A stretch of 64,000 bases of DNA from Galbula dea (Eukaryota; Chordata; Aves; Piciformes; Galbulidae). Each line of letters starts with the position of its first letter. Position 1 is the first letter of the stretch. The position numbers and the translations under genes were made by a program. The notes under the pieces were generated by a model. It did not search any database, had not been told where the DNA came from, and was given only the letters and a program-made list of their open reading frames with translations. Positions 12,102-23,800 of this stretch are shown one piece after another. The DNA is taken from positions 80,743 to 144,742 of the forward strand of contig VWZX01006232.1 of NCBI GenBank assembly GCA_013399015.1, read 5' to 3'.

Positions 12102-14810
12102 GCTTTGGGAAATACCCAAAAACAAAGGAAGAAAGGAATGACACAGACTGAGAGCTACATGGGGATTTCTTGTGGTTGCTGGTGGACAAACAAGGATTTT
12201 GCTCTAACTGTTAACTGTGTCACTGATGTTGCCTGATGAGAGCAACAGAAGGAAACCAGAAGGGCTGCTCAAGTGAAGAGGATTCTCTTGCTGTTGGTAC
12301 TGCAACTGGGGATGTTACTGATTTCCAAAGCAAGTACTGGCAGCAGCCTGTGCCACCAGGATGCCTTCCTTGTTCTTCTAAGGATACTACCTCTAGAAAA
12401 GAGAGAATGTTTCAGCCCTTTTTCATTGTCAGCTCCTCTGTGCTGAGCACTAGAGGCAGGAGAAGCCATTAATTTTTTACTAAGTACCCTACATGTCAAC
12501 TATTTTAATAATTGCTTTTAGTGTGCTGATAAACTATTACATTGTTTGTGAAACTAAAGACTAGTGGAGAGCTAAACACAGCTGAACAAGGTCTGTTTGC
12601 TCTTCTGGGCTAGGCTTGTTGTCTGCTAGCTTCCCTTTGACTCTCCACATTTGTTTAAAGCTCCTCTAACTCCTCAGAACCCCACCTGACTTTTCAACCT
12701 CTGCTTGTATTGTTGTTCTTGGTCTCTGCTCTAGTTACACTGCACTTGGTCCTTTCTGTCCTTTTGTTTCTTTACATACTCTTCTTCCCTCTTCTCCAGG
12801 TCCCTCTGCTGAACCTTTCTTCAGTCTTCTGCTTCTCCATCTTTGACAACCACAGATGATTTAGAAGAGGATTTCCATGCCCAAATGTATTCTTACTGTT
12901 GCTTTCAACCTCACAGTCACCTGACCTCAGAGAGGTGCTTGGTCCAGTCCAGGTCTCTCAACAGCCCAGAAAAGCCAACAAATGCTGAGGCTGTTTCAGC
13001 TGCTTGGAAAGGCTGCCTGTCAGGAAAGGCAGAGCAATGCTGTGATTGCACAATTGGGAATACACATAAGCCACACAGGGCTTCCCTGGCCTCAGAGTAC
13101 TCAGTAGTTTGGCTCATTCTATACAAACCAGAAGGTAGTTCTTGGCAAAACAAGAGGGGAAGGATACTTGCTTCCTACCTCCCCTTCTTTGGGATATATC
13201 ACAAGAGGTGTGTGAGGAGGAAAAGAACAGACTAGGGAGAGAAACTGAAACAGTCACATGTCTTTCAGCTTATGCATTACACAGTCCGAGGCTAGGGTAG
13301 ATCACATCCCCTCAGGTCATCCACCTGCAGAGGTCATTTCCTTCTGTTGTTCTTCACACTACCCCTTACATTTTTCTGTCCTCACTTTGCTCTGCTGCAG
13401 AAAACAAAAGACTGCTAACTGTCTGATCTTACAGGCCCAGCAGGAAGTGCCAGTGGGGGGAAGCAGTTAGCTCTCCTGCAGGACACCTCAGACCAGGACA
13501 GTTTTGCTTTCAAAGGGATCTCTTCTCTTTGTCACTTGCAGCAGTGCATGTGCTGCTGGGGTTTCTCATCAGCCATCACTGGACAAGGCAGGAAATGTGT
13601 TTCCTCTACCAGTGCTAAAAGGTGCTGCTCTAACACACTCCCAAACAGGATTTGGTGCTTGAAAGCCTTACTTGCATGATCCTTCCTCATTTAGACTGCT
13701 TCAACTTTGCTTTGTTTTTAAGAGCAACTCTTCCATTTTACAGCCAAGAGACACTCAGCACCCTTCTGAGCTGTAAAATGATAAACACATCTACAGCATG
13801 TTTAGCAGAGAGAAGCCCTGTCAAGCAGGTGAGCCAACATCCAAACTCCCTGCTAAGTTCACATCATTCAAAAAGAAAGCAAAAGCATTCCATCCAGAAA
13901 GGCCACCAGCAATAAGACCTACCTCTAGGAGAGGCTGCTGCCACCAAGATCACAGTTAAAGTGCCACCCATACTCAGGCTTGGCTTGCAGGGTCCTGGCC
14001 CTAACATCAAGCCTCCTTATCTTCGGTGGTTTGGGATAAGGAGGGAAGCTCCCTACCCCAAACAGCAATCTTAGTACACTGATGGATTCTACCTTGGCCT
14101 CTGTCACCATCATGAAAATTGAAATACTTCAGATTATTCCAGATTAGTCAAAAAAGGGTAGGTGAAAAGATGTCTTCAATGGTCTTTGCATGTTTTAAAG
14201 AACACAGGGGTTTTTCTGTGTACCTTGTAGTTAACTAACAACTCACATCCACGTGATTTGAGGCCAAGGGGGAGTGAACTCCATCATTTGCCAGGGATGG
14301 CTAAATACTAGCCAAAGTAGAACAGGAAACTAAACCACTCAAGACAGAAGTGCAGCACCATATGAGAAGGATGATGACTATTTTAGTGGATACCTGATCA
14401 TGACCTTAAAAATCCTTCCAAGCCTGGTCCAACATTGGAAGCATCTCACAAGCAAAACTCACCAAAACCAGCTGCTGTCACTTGAACCCTTTGCCAGCAG
14501 TGAGTGTACTTGCACAGTGCTCCTGTGATATATGGAGATCACACAGGTTTACTGAAACACAACAGTTAAATGAAAGTACTGTCCAATGTTCAGCCAGAAA
14601 GTCTGGGAACAGAATCTTGATGTTAATCCACTGCCTTAACTCTTATAAAAGCTTTTCTTACTTCATGAAGGATGAGTTACATTTATCTTCTGGTTCACCA
14701 TGTTTAAAAGCTAGCATTTCACCATTATTTTGTATTCAGGGTACAGCACACTTGATACACTGTCCTGTACTTTCAAGATCTTTTACAATAAAAGTGTTTT
14801 TCAACTCTGT
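12102..14810 (+). other. NEMP2: Probable NEMP2 3' UTR and 3' flank
   Basis: Non-coding sequence after the NEMP2 stop. There is no AATAAA in the first 2.6 kb; the first canonical one on this strand that I found is at 14787-14792. The UTR is therefore either long or ends at a variant signal that I cannot pinpoint. No CR1 element was seen here. Confidence 0.45.
14787..14792 (+). terminator. Candidate poly(A) signal for NEMP2
   Basis: AATAAA on the + strand. Further + strand AATAAA copies lie at 15170-15175 and 15928-15933. Which is used, if any, cannot be told from sequence alone. Confidence 0.3.
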
Positions 14811-16048
14811 GCATCTCCTCCCTTATGCATTTCCTCCCTTCACAACAGCAGGTCACAAGACAAAGAGGAGTCAGGCAAACTGGGTGTGTTTATATCCCCA
14901 GGTTTTCTCCCTTGGTGCAGATGTCAGACATTAACTGTGGTTGCTCCAAAATGCAGTGTCCCCATCTACCTCGAGTGCACCTCCCCTGAAGGAACCTGCC
15001 ATGCCCATTTCTCCACTCCTGACAGATCCAAACCACCAGCTGACAGGGGAGGTCTGGCAGTTCCACACAAGCAAATAGTAAAATCAGGCCAAGATCTCTC
15101 CCTGCTCCCTGTCACTGCTTTTGTACACAGACAAATTCAGCAGTATTAACTGTTCTACACCTGAGAGAAAATAAATTCCAGGCAAACCTGATAGTGCAAA
15201 TAGCTTTTGTTAATCAGGCTAGAAAGTGGAAGTGTTTCCATACAAGCTGCCAGGACCTCCACTTAGCAGCCTCTATCTCAAACCTGCTAGGTGACAAAAC
15301 ACCACCCAATTTTATGACTCACGATGTCCTGCACACTCCCAGATCACCAGTTTATGATGTTTGCAGTGTTCACCCTTATGTTCCCTTCGCCCCACAGAAA
15401 GGAACTGGTGCCTACAGTCAGATGTTATCATTAAACAGATTTTAATCCTCTGCAAGAGTAGTTCCCAGCCTCTAGGTTCACTACCTTCCAGTGAACCCAG
15501 GAAAAGGTCATTGTCAGGGAAGTATTCTCAGTCCAGCTGACTGTGTTCACTGCTGGCACCGTAACAGGAACAAATGGAAGAAGACTTCAGGTAGCTCCTA
15601 TTAAATACATGATGGATATTTTTATATTTCTTAGCACAGTTTTTTTACAGTTTCACAAATATCAAAACCCAGGTGTACATGTCCATTTTGCAACACAGAA
15701 TGACTCTACAATTCCAGAAAGAGCAGGCATTTCAAATACACAACTCAGAAGTGTAAACACAGTGTACAAGCTCTTCGATCCAGGTGCTATGCGGTAGCAG
15801 CTGAGGTTAATACCCCACAGCATGAACTCAACAAATGGTTGGTTGGCCTCAAGATGGGTTTTTAGCATCCTTCTGTCCTGTCACCTGTTTAGTCTTTAGT
15901 TCTCCCCCAAGTTAATACAAACATAACAATAAATACATTTCTGATTTTAAAGGACACTTAGACAAGTCATGAGGATTCACGTGAGTACAGTACATTTAAG
16001 TTCAAGTGCAAAAAAAGTTAACTAGTGGCTAGTCATCGATGTTTCTTT

Positions 16049-16054
16049 TTTATT
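16049..16054 (-). terminator. Candidate poly(A) signal for MFSD6
   Basis: TTTATT on the + strand, that is AATAAA on the minus strand, about 1.6 kb beyond the MFSD6 stop. It is the first canonical minus-strand signal I found downstream of the stop. Confidence 0.4.
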
Positions 16055-17637
16055 GTCTATGGTGTTGGTCCCAGGCACCACCAGAACATGAGTTGTTCTA
16101 AAAGCACAGCTAAAGCACAGCTACAGGACACCCCTTCAGGCAAGCTAACCGGATGTCAAAGTGGGTAAAACATCCTCCCTCCTGCTGAGCTGCTGCCACC
16201 TTCCTCTCCCCTAACCCCATGCTCCTGCTAGTCTTGCCTCTGGATCACTGCATGCTCCTTCCCCGGGGGAGGCCTGACACATCATGTCTGATCTCAAGGA
16301 GGGCTGAGCAATACTCAGTCCTGTAGAAGCTGAGTGCTCAGAATCTCCCAGGAACAACCTCTTACTATAAGCCAATAGGCCAAAACACTCTCCCCAGACT
16401 CCTCCCTGAGCCCAAGGATTTCCCTCCAGCAGCAATTTTCACTACACACCAGCAAGTCAGCTGGCTGCAGTTAATATTGAAAAGCACAAAAAAACATCAT
16501 CCAGTCTTCCAGTGTCTCCACATTGGGCAAAGTCATTTCCTACACATACTGAAGCTTGGTTATGTTTCCTTCCTCCTGAGAATCTTTCTCTCTCTCTCTC
16601 TCTACTTGATTTCTGTGTCGACAGCTTTGCCCTCTAATCCTAAGCATTAAGATTTTGAGGTGATTCCTCCAGTCCCACCTTCCCTAGGCACTTAAAGCTT
16701 ACTCTTTTCTTAATAAATAACCACAGTAACTACACTGCATTAAATAAACCATTGTGTAGCTGATGAAATAATAACCAAAAAAAAAAAAAGGCAAAAAAGC
16801 CAGTGTGTCCACTGAAACCCTTGATCAACCTCAGGCTGTGCAAACTTTGATCAAAGATTCTTGTCTCAATACAACAGCAAACCTAAAACTACCCAAAATG
16901 CACACAACCCAAGCCCCGCTGAAGGGCTGCAAGTGCAGAGGTTAACTTCTTCAGCAGCCTTCCTCCAGCTTTTCTGTTTCACTCTGATGGCAGTTGGAAA
17001 TCTTTGCTTTCCAGAACTAAACCTTTATCTCAAACAAGGTAACATTAGCTTCCAAAACATATTCTTTGAATATGTGTGTTTTACTTAATCCATCACTGTA
17101 ATATGAAGATCGCTTCCTAGAGCTACTCTGTCTCTGAGACATCTTCAGAGACAGTTTCATGCTGTTCTTCTATCTATTGGAGCTGATATTTCCTAAGAGA
17201 CAATGCAGGGAAACTCAGTTCTCTCTCCTAAAAACTCTTCTCTTTTGTCTTGGGAACAAATTCCAAGAAGAAAATGATCCAATTGACTTGGACACTCTGT
17301 GCCTCAACAAGTGAGGAGCAAACTCCCTTTTTTTTTTTTGTTATAGCTTGCAAGGAAATCTCACAGCACTTGACTCAGCTTTAGCAAAACAGCCAAGAAT
17401 TCTTCCTACCATCAGATCTGGCCACATCAAGTCCCTCAAGAACTCCAGACCTTTGGCTTCCCTTCTCACATTGCTCTACATAGTTCATATGAATATTCTT
17501 TATACAGTTAAAAGCTTGCACTGCATCACGTTATGATGGTTAAGATGAAGGAAGTCCTACTTTTGGGCTCCTACTCCAGCATTTCCCAGGTGAGAAGCAG
17601 AAATTCCATGCACAGGATGTGGTAAGATGAGAGTGTC
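16049..17637 (-). other. MFSD6: Probable MFSD6 3' UTR
   Basis: Follows the MFSD6 TGA in the terminal exon. It contains a (TC)8 run at 16587-16603, an A-run near 16778-16790 and a T-run near 17329-17339. I saw no CR1 element. Confidence 0.5.
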
Positions 17638-17823
17638 TCAGGGCCCTGCAGTGGCAGCAGGCTGAGCATCGTGATCTGACACAACACCATCGCGCTCTGC
17701 TTGGGAATCGGGGGTTGCTGTAGGCGTTGGTGCTGAACAATTTCTGGGCTGCAGAGAATCTGTTGGATTTTGGGGTTGTCTTGCTGAGCTGGCTGAGGAA
17801 GCACTGCAATTCTCATTGATTTT
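17638..17823 (-). CDS. MFSD6: MFSD6 exon 7 (C-terminus and stop)
   Basis: The acceptor is CTTCTCCTTAG. The frame set by exon 6 stays open for 61 codons (KINENCSASSASSARQPQNP onward) to TGA at 17640-17638, ending ATAGP. The Ser/Pro/Gln-rich, poorly conserved composition resembles the human tail. The other two frames are also open here for over 80 codons, so the choice rests on phase and composition. Confidence 0.85.
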   Translation of the reverse strand, partial: KINENCSASSASSARQPQNPTDSLQPRNCSAPTPTATPDSQAERDGVVSDHDAQPAATAGP

Positions 17824-20800
17824 CTAAGGAGAAGGGAAAAAGATTGCTGTGTGAGAAGGAAATAGACACACAGGTGACATTATCCCCAGTGGTTCACCCC
17901 CGGAATGCATTCAGGCACTTTGGGAAATTCACAAAGCACTTAACTTCCAAGGCTGGCAACAGAACAAATCAAACTTAAAGCAGCAAAGCAAAAGTAGTAC
18001 ACTGAAATCCAGGTGACACTAATAGCAAGCAGACAGGAGCTTACCTTCCATCTCTTTTCCTAACTGCACTTTCCCAAGAAGCATGCAAAAAACAAACTTG
18101 TTGTGTTTCAAGGGGAAAAAACACACAATTAACTGGACTTCAAACAATCCCATCCAATCTTTTTCATGCTCCTTCAACACAGCTTCCCTCAAGAGTTCCC
18201 TCCCTCCCCAAGATACTGCTCAGACTTTCTGAATGGCAGAACTTCTGCAGTACTGCAGTACTTTCAGCCAGTCTACTCCAAAAAGCCTTACTAAGGCATG
18301 GAAGAGCACATTTGAAGACTGGTTCTGTTCCCCAGGGTTGGAACAGCAAGTCTGAACACCACCACACTTCCCAGCAGAAGATGACACACTATGATGATTT
18401 GGTTTGCATTTAAGAACAGAGAATATGGCAAATATGTCTCTTTGCTTGAAGGGGTATAAAGCAAGCAGGGGCAGAATCAAGCCAAAATCATGATGAAGGA
18501 AGGAGGAGTCATTTTTGTCACTAATTCTGTTTTCTGGGCACTGGCTCTCCTGCCAGGTTATCTGTTTTCATTTTAAAGAGACTCTTTAACCAATTCAGTA
18601 ACAGAGCTGCTTCTAGTTTCAGTATTTTACTATCACCAGCCTAAAAGAAACAGCTGAGCACCAACCCCCGTATCTTCTGCAGCAGGTTTGTTCTTTTAGG
18701 GCACTGAAAGAGGGACAGGAGATTTTGGGAGGATACAGATAATGAAGGAAACAATACAATGGGGCACACTGAATTTTGGCACATCAACAACTACTGTTCT
18801 ATCAGCAGGAAGGAAACAATAACAAAGACATCACGTCCCATTGAGAACAGGCACCAAAGCCTTCCTGGCCTCTTCACAGCCCTCAGAGAAGCAGCAGTGT
18901 TGGACAAGTCCCTCTCAGACACCAGACAACTGCAAAACATTCTTCTCTTGCCATGTTCACTGCCTGAGTTCTGTGGGACTCCCTTCTCTGATTTAGAAGT
19001 GGCCAGCTGATACTAACCAAGATCCTGAGGACATTTACCAGTGGGAAACACAAGGATTAGTCTGGACAAATTACCTTGATGTCAAAAGACTGTGTTATCT
19101 TCAATGTCACCATAAAAAACATGTTCTTTGGCTCAGGGAAATTAAACAACAAACCCAACTAACCTAAAGCAGCCCTGCCTGTACCTGTATCTTCAAGAAC
19201 AGACAAGTAAGAAAGGCAGGAGATGGCTGACCAGGTGAAATTCCAGCACACCCTCTGCTGATTCACACTTGTATCCCAAATTACCCTTTTCTAAGGACAG
19301 CAGTTGTGGATAAAGCATTTCTGTGTTTGGGCCTGCTGGGTGCCTGAGGAGGAACCTCACCCCCTCCCCTTCCAGAGAGGTAAACACACGGCTTTGAACA
19401 TCAAACGTGCACTGACAGCACTGCCCTGCTCTCCTCCAGCAGTATGCTTCAGCTCCATTCTGACAGGCAAGGCCAGGGCTTTAGAAGATAGCTCAAGATC
19501 CAGTCCCAGCCACAGAGTCACAGAGTTAGTAAGGTTGGAAAAGACCTCTTAAGATCATCTAGTCCAACCATCAACCTATCACCCCCATGCCATTAAACCA
19601 TGTCCCTAAGTGACACATCTGCACATTTATTGAACTCCTCCAGGGCTGGTGACTCCACCACTGCCCTGGGCAGCCTGGACCAATGCTTAACAACTCTCTC
19701 TGTCAAGAATTTTTTTCCTAACATCCAATCTAAACCTCCCCTGGTGCAGCTTGAGGCCACTGATGAAGCCATTGAAAGGATCTTTTTTGAGGGGAGACTG
19801 GATAGAAGTGAAATGGTGTAAAGTAAAGCACCAGCAATCAGCCATTTTAGAGTCATGGAATGGCTCTTAGCTGGTATAACTCTAGATAAAAAAAAAAAAA
19901 GAGATTAACTTTATTTGAACAGAAGAATGCTGCATCCCCTCAGCAGCTGCCTGGAACAACTACTTCTGACACCACACAAACATCTGACAGCATCACCCAG
20001 GGAAGCAAAAGGAAATAGAAATGACTTTCCACTCTGTTAGGCAGCTTTGCATCTGCATGTTCAACTACCTTGAAAATGCTGCTGAATGTCTAACCCACAG
20101 ATTCCAACTAACAGGAGAACAAATGCAAACTTAAAGGGAATTCAAGTACATCCAAGCCTGTACAACTGTCTCTTTCAATGTCTCTCCCTGTCCTCCCATT
20201 TTCAGGATGATAATCCTTGCAGAAATAGTTATTCCTGCTGTCCTTTACACAGGAAATAATTACTTTGTGCAGTAGTTCACATCACAACTCCAACTTTGTT
20301 ACAAGCTGTTGGAGAACACCTACCAGGTACTAAGAGATATACACAGCAAGGAAGGTTTTCAAGCATTTACCAAGTACATGAGAAGTTCCTTTACATTAGA
20401 AGACCAAATCCATTACAAGATTACCTGCAAAGGCTGATTCTCAGGAGTTGGATTGGTTTTGGAGAGTTTAACCATTTCTTTTATCTGGTAGACAGCATAA
20501 GCCAAGGTGACCCAAGGAGAAGAGCTGATGCCCCAAGCAGGCTTGTTGACATCCTCTTGTTCTTCTTGGTGTTTAGTTTTCTTTGGAGGCAATCTGGGCT
20601 CAGGCCGAGGCAGGATGTCTTCTGACTGCTGCTGCACAAGGTCAATAGTTGCTATGGGGACAGGACTGGAAGGCACTGGGATCCTTTCTGCCAGCATTGT
20701 CTTTTCTGAAGTTTAGAACAAAAGAATCACTGGCAAAGCAAACAAACTTCAAAACCACAGGAAGCAGACAATGAGCACTAAATGTTTCTAACTTGCAGAA

Positions 20801-23800
20801 CATGGGCAGTGCTCTACTGAAAGCAGAAGGCTGGCACAAACAGCCAGGAGAGAGGCATGCCTCCATCTAGCTAGGGAAACATAAAGTGGATGTTGCTTTC
20901 TTCTGAGCAAGGCTGTCCTGCAGCTGCAGCAAGGTATGAGAGATGTCTGCACGAACAGGAGGGGCTAAGGAGTTCTGTTCTACATCTTCACTGCTTTCGT
21001 GTTTAGGAAACAAACTATCCCTCCAGAGTTACTATGAAGTTATGCAGCCAGTGAGAAAAGAACAAGGTTAGTGGTCTTGGAGGAGACCCAATTATCTGTC
21101 AAGAGTTTCAGGTAAAGGAAGAAGTCCTCCCAACAGATCTTTACATCTATAAGGTCTGCTCATAGAATGTCCTGAGTTGGAAGGGACCCAGAGGGATCAG
21201 AGTCCGACTCTTGTCTATGCACAGGACAACCCCAAAAATCACACCATTGTGCAAATGCTCCCTAAATTCTGTCAGGTTCCAGTGCTCCACCACCCTCTGG
21301 GTGAAGAACCCTCCCCTAATATCCAACCTAACCCTCCCCTGGCACACTTCAAACCATTCCCTCGGGTTCTATCGCTGGTCACCAGAGAGAAGAGATCAGC
21401 TCCTGCCCCTCTGCTTCTCCTCATCAGGAAGCTACAGACCACCACCAGGTTTTCCCTCAGCCTCCTCTTCTCCAGGCTGAACAAACCAAGTGACTTCAGC
21501 CATCCCTCACACAGCTTCCCCTCTAGACCCTTCACCATCTTTGTGGCCTCCTCTGGACACTCTCCAACAACTTAATATCCTCCTTATATCATGGTGCACA
21601 AATCTGCACCCAGTAGACAAGGTGAGGCCACACCAGTGCAGAGCACAGTGGGACTATCACCTCTCTTGCCCAGCTAACAATGAATGTAGAGCCTGATGCA
21701 CCTCAGGACACAGTTGGCCCTTTTGGCTGCCAGGGTTGCCCTGTCCCAGGTGCAAAATCCAGCACTTATCTTTGTTAAACTTCATATGGTTCTGCAAATC
21801 TAAGAGAGTTTTCCCAACTTCCTTTCTGGCACCCCTGAAATGACTGTCCTGACCCAACACACTGTGCCTCACCTTCTCAAAAAGACAGAGTATTTATATA
21901 TTTAAAGTAATTAAACAGCCTGTAAGAAACTGTTGGCTATTTTAAGTCATAGCTGTATGTTCTCCAGGAGCCTGGAAAAACACGTCCTGTAAATTCTGCA
22001 AGTATTTTTTTCCCCAGTAGAAAGCTTTTACCCATTAAAAAGATCTTCTTTCCAACACTAAAAAATCCTATTTTGTTTACAGACTCTTAGCTAGCACTGG
22101 ATATTTTAAGCAATGTTTGGATGTTCTCCAGTAGTCCAGAAATGAAGAGACTAATCCTGCACACACTTGACCACACATCTAGTTTTACTCATCCAACTGG
22201 TCCTTGTTGAAAGCAACCTAATGACTGCCATCCTTAAAATGAAGATAGACATTGCTAAGGTAAAGGAAAATCAAAGACTGTAACAAACTAAACACATTAA
22301 GGCCACTAAGAACAAAACAATTCTTTGTAGGATCACATGTAGTTAACTGAAAGTTGATGGGAAACTGAAGTAGCAAATATCCTTTTCACCTTTCCTTATC
22401 ATTTCAACAGAGGTGAAGAAAATGCTAACAAAAGAAATATTTGCACACTTCTGAACAGGTCACTTGATAACTAGTCAAGGACAATTCATCTCCTATTCCA
22501 GCTAAAGAAAACTAACTTTCATTTCATATTCAAAGCTTGTATTAGACAATAACATTTGGGTAAAAAGCAGCTCAAAAACTCAAGATCTTTCAGAATTTGT
22601 CACTTTTATTGTCTTGTAAGAAGTGGATTTATGCTAAATCCTTAACTTGGTACCAAAGTGCTTAATTTCTGGTTAGCCTTTATATTAATAAAAGTGGAGA
22701 TGAAAAATGTTCCAACTTGCACCTGAGGGGAGACTCTGCAGATGCCAGAAGAGAACTGAGACAGCTATAGAAGTTTGTGTCCTCTGGAGCCACCTCCACA
22801 AGTTCTGGCAGAAGTGGCTCAGAGTGGTAGAAATGGGAGTACACAGTGGTCAAAGTGACCTAAAAGAACTGATGCAACTGCAATGACTCACCACAGCTGG
22901 GAAAACTAACCTACAGGACTCCCAGAAGGGGGAATATGTACAGATAGTAAAACAGGGAATGCTTTCTTCCTGTTGTTAACCAAGAACTCAAGTGTGCCCT
23001 TTTTTACAGCAGCAGCATTTCTATCATTGCTCAGGAGAAAACTTCTCACACATAAACAAACTTGCTTTGTCAAACATGCACAACAATAGCTGCAAGGAGC
23101 AGCCTGAAGGCACCTTTTACCACTAGCTTTCATTTTGTAGTGTCTCAGTGACATGAATATTTACCTTCTTCTTCATCAGGAACCAAGAGCCACTGGATGA
23201 GTGCAAACAGCAGAAGAATCACTAAACAAGCCATCCCTATTCCTCTGAATGTGGCAGCAGGACCTGTAATGAAAGGGGGTTTGGGTTGGGTTTTTTTTTT
23301 CCCCCTAAATTGAGAATCTACTTACTTAATAAAATGAGTCAGCATTATGCATTGTTCCATGTAGACACTTATTAGCTTGGTTCATTCTATTTTCCTCCCC
23401 CAGCACTTCTTTTAACCAAGTAATTAGATTCTCTTTTGTTCATCGAGAGGCTGCCTAGTATCAACCTATTCTCTCACAAAGGATTCATTCATCTTACTTA
23501 CAGATCAGCTTGGAGATTTGCTCACATAATACTAAAAATATCTAGGCATAACATATTGAATCAATCTCTAATGCTGACAGGACAAAGCCATAAGCAACCT
23601 GGTCTGAATTCAGTGTTGACCTTGCTTTGATCAGGGGCCTGGACTGGAGACCTCCTGATGTTCTTCGCAGCCTGAGTAGTTCTATGACTACATCATTCAT
23701 ATAAAGTGCATAACTCTTTCAAACACAACAATACATGAAGTACAAGTAAGTTTCAAGCTGGTAGATCAGTAAAAAACCCAGAACTTCAATAAAAGAAAGA

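Noticed and set aside
12843..13235. 130-codon open frame downstream of NEMP2
   Set aside because: No homology that I recognise; sits in the 3' UTR or flank and overlaps another frame of similar length on the other strand.
17540..17816. Two alternative minus-strand frames over the last MFSD6 exon
   Set aside because: Exon 6 ends in phase 0, which selects the third frame (KINENCSASS...ATAGP, stop at 17638); that frame also matches the Ser/Pro/Gln composition of the mammalian tail.
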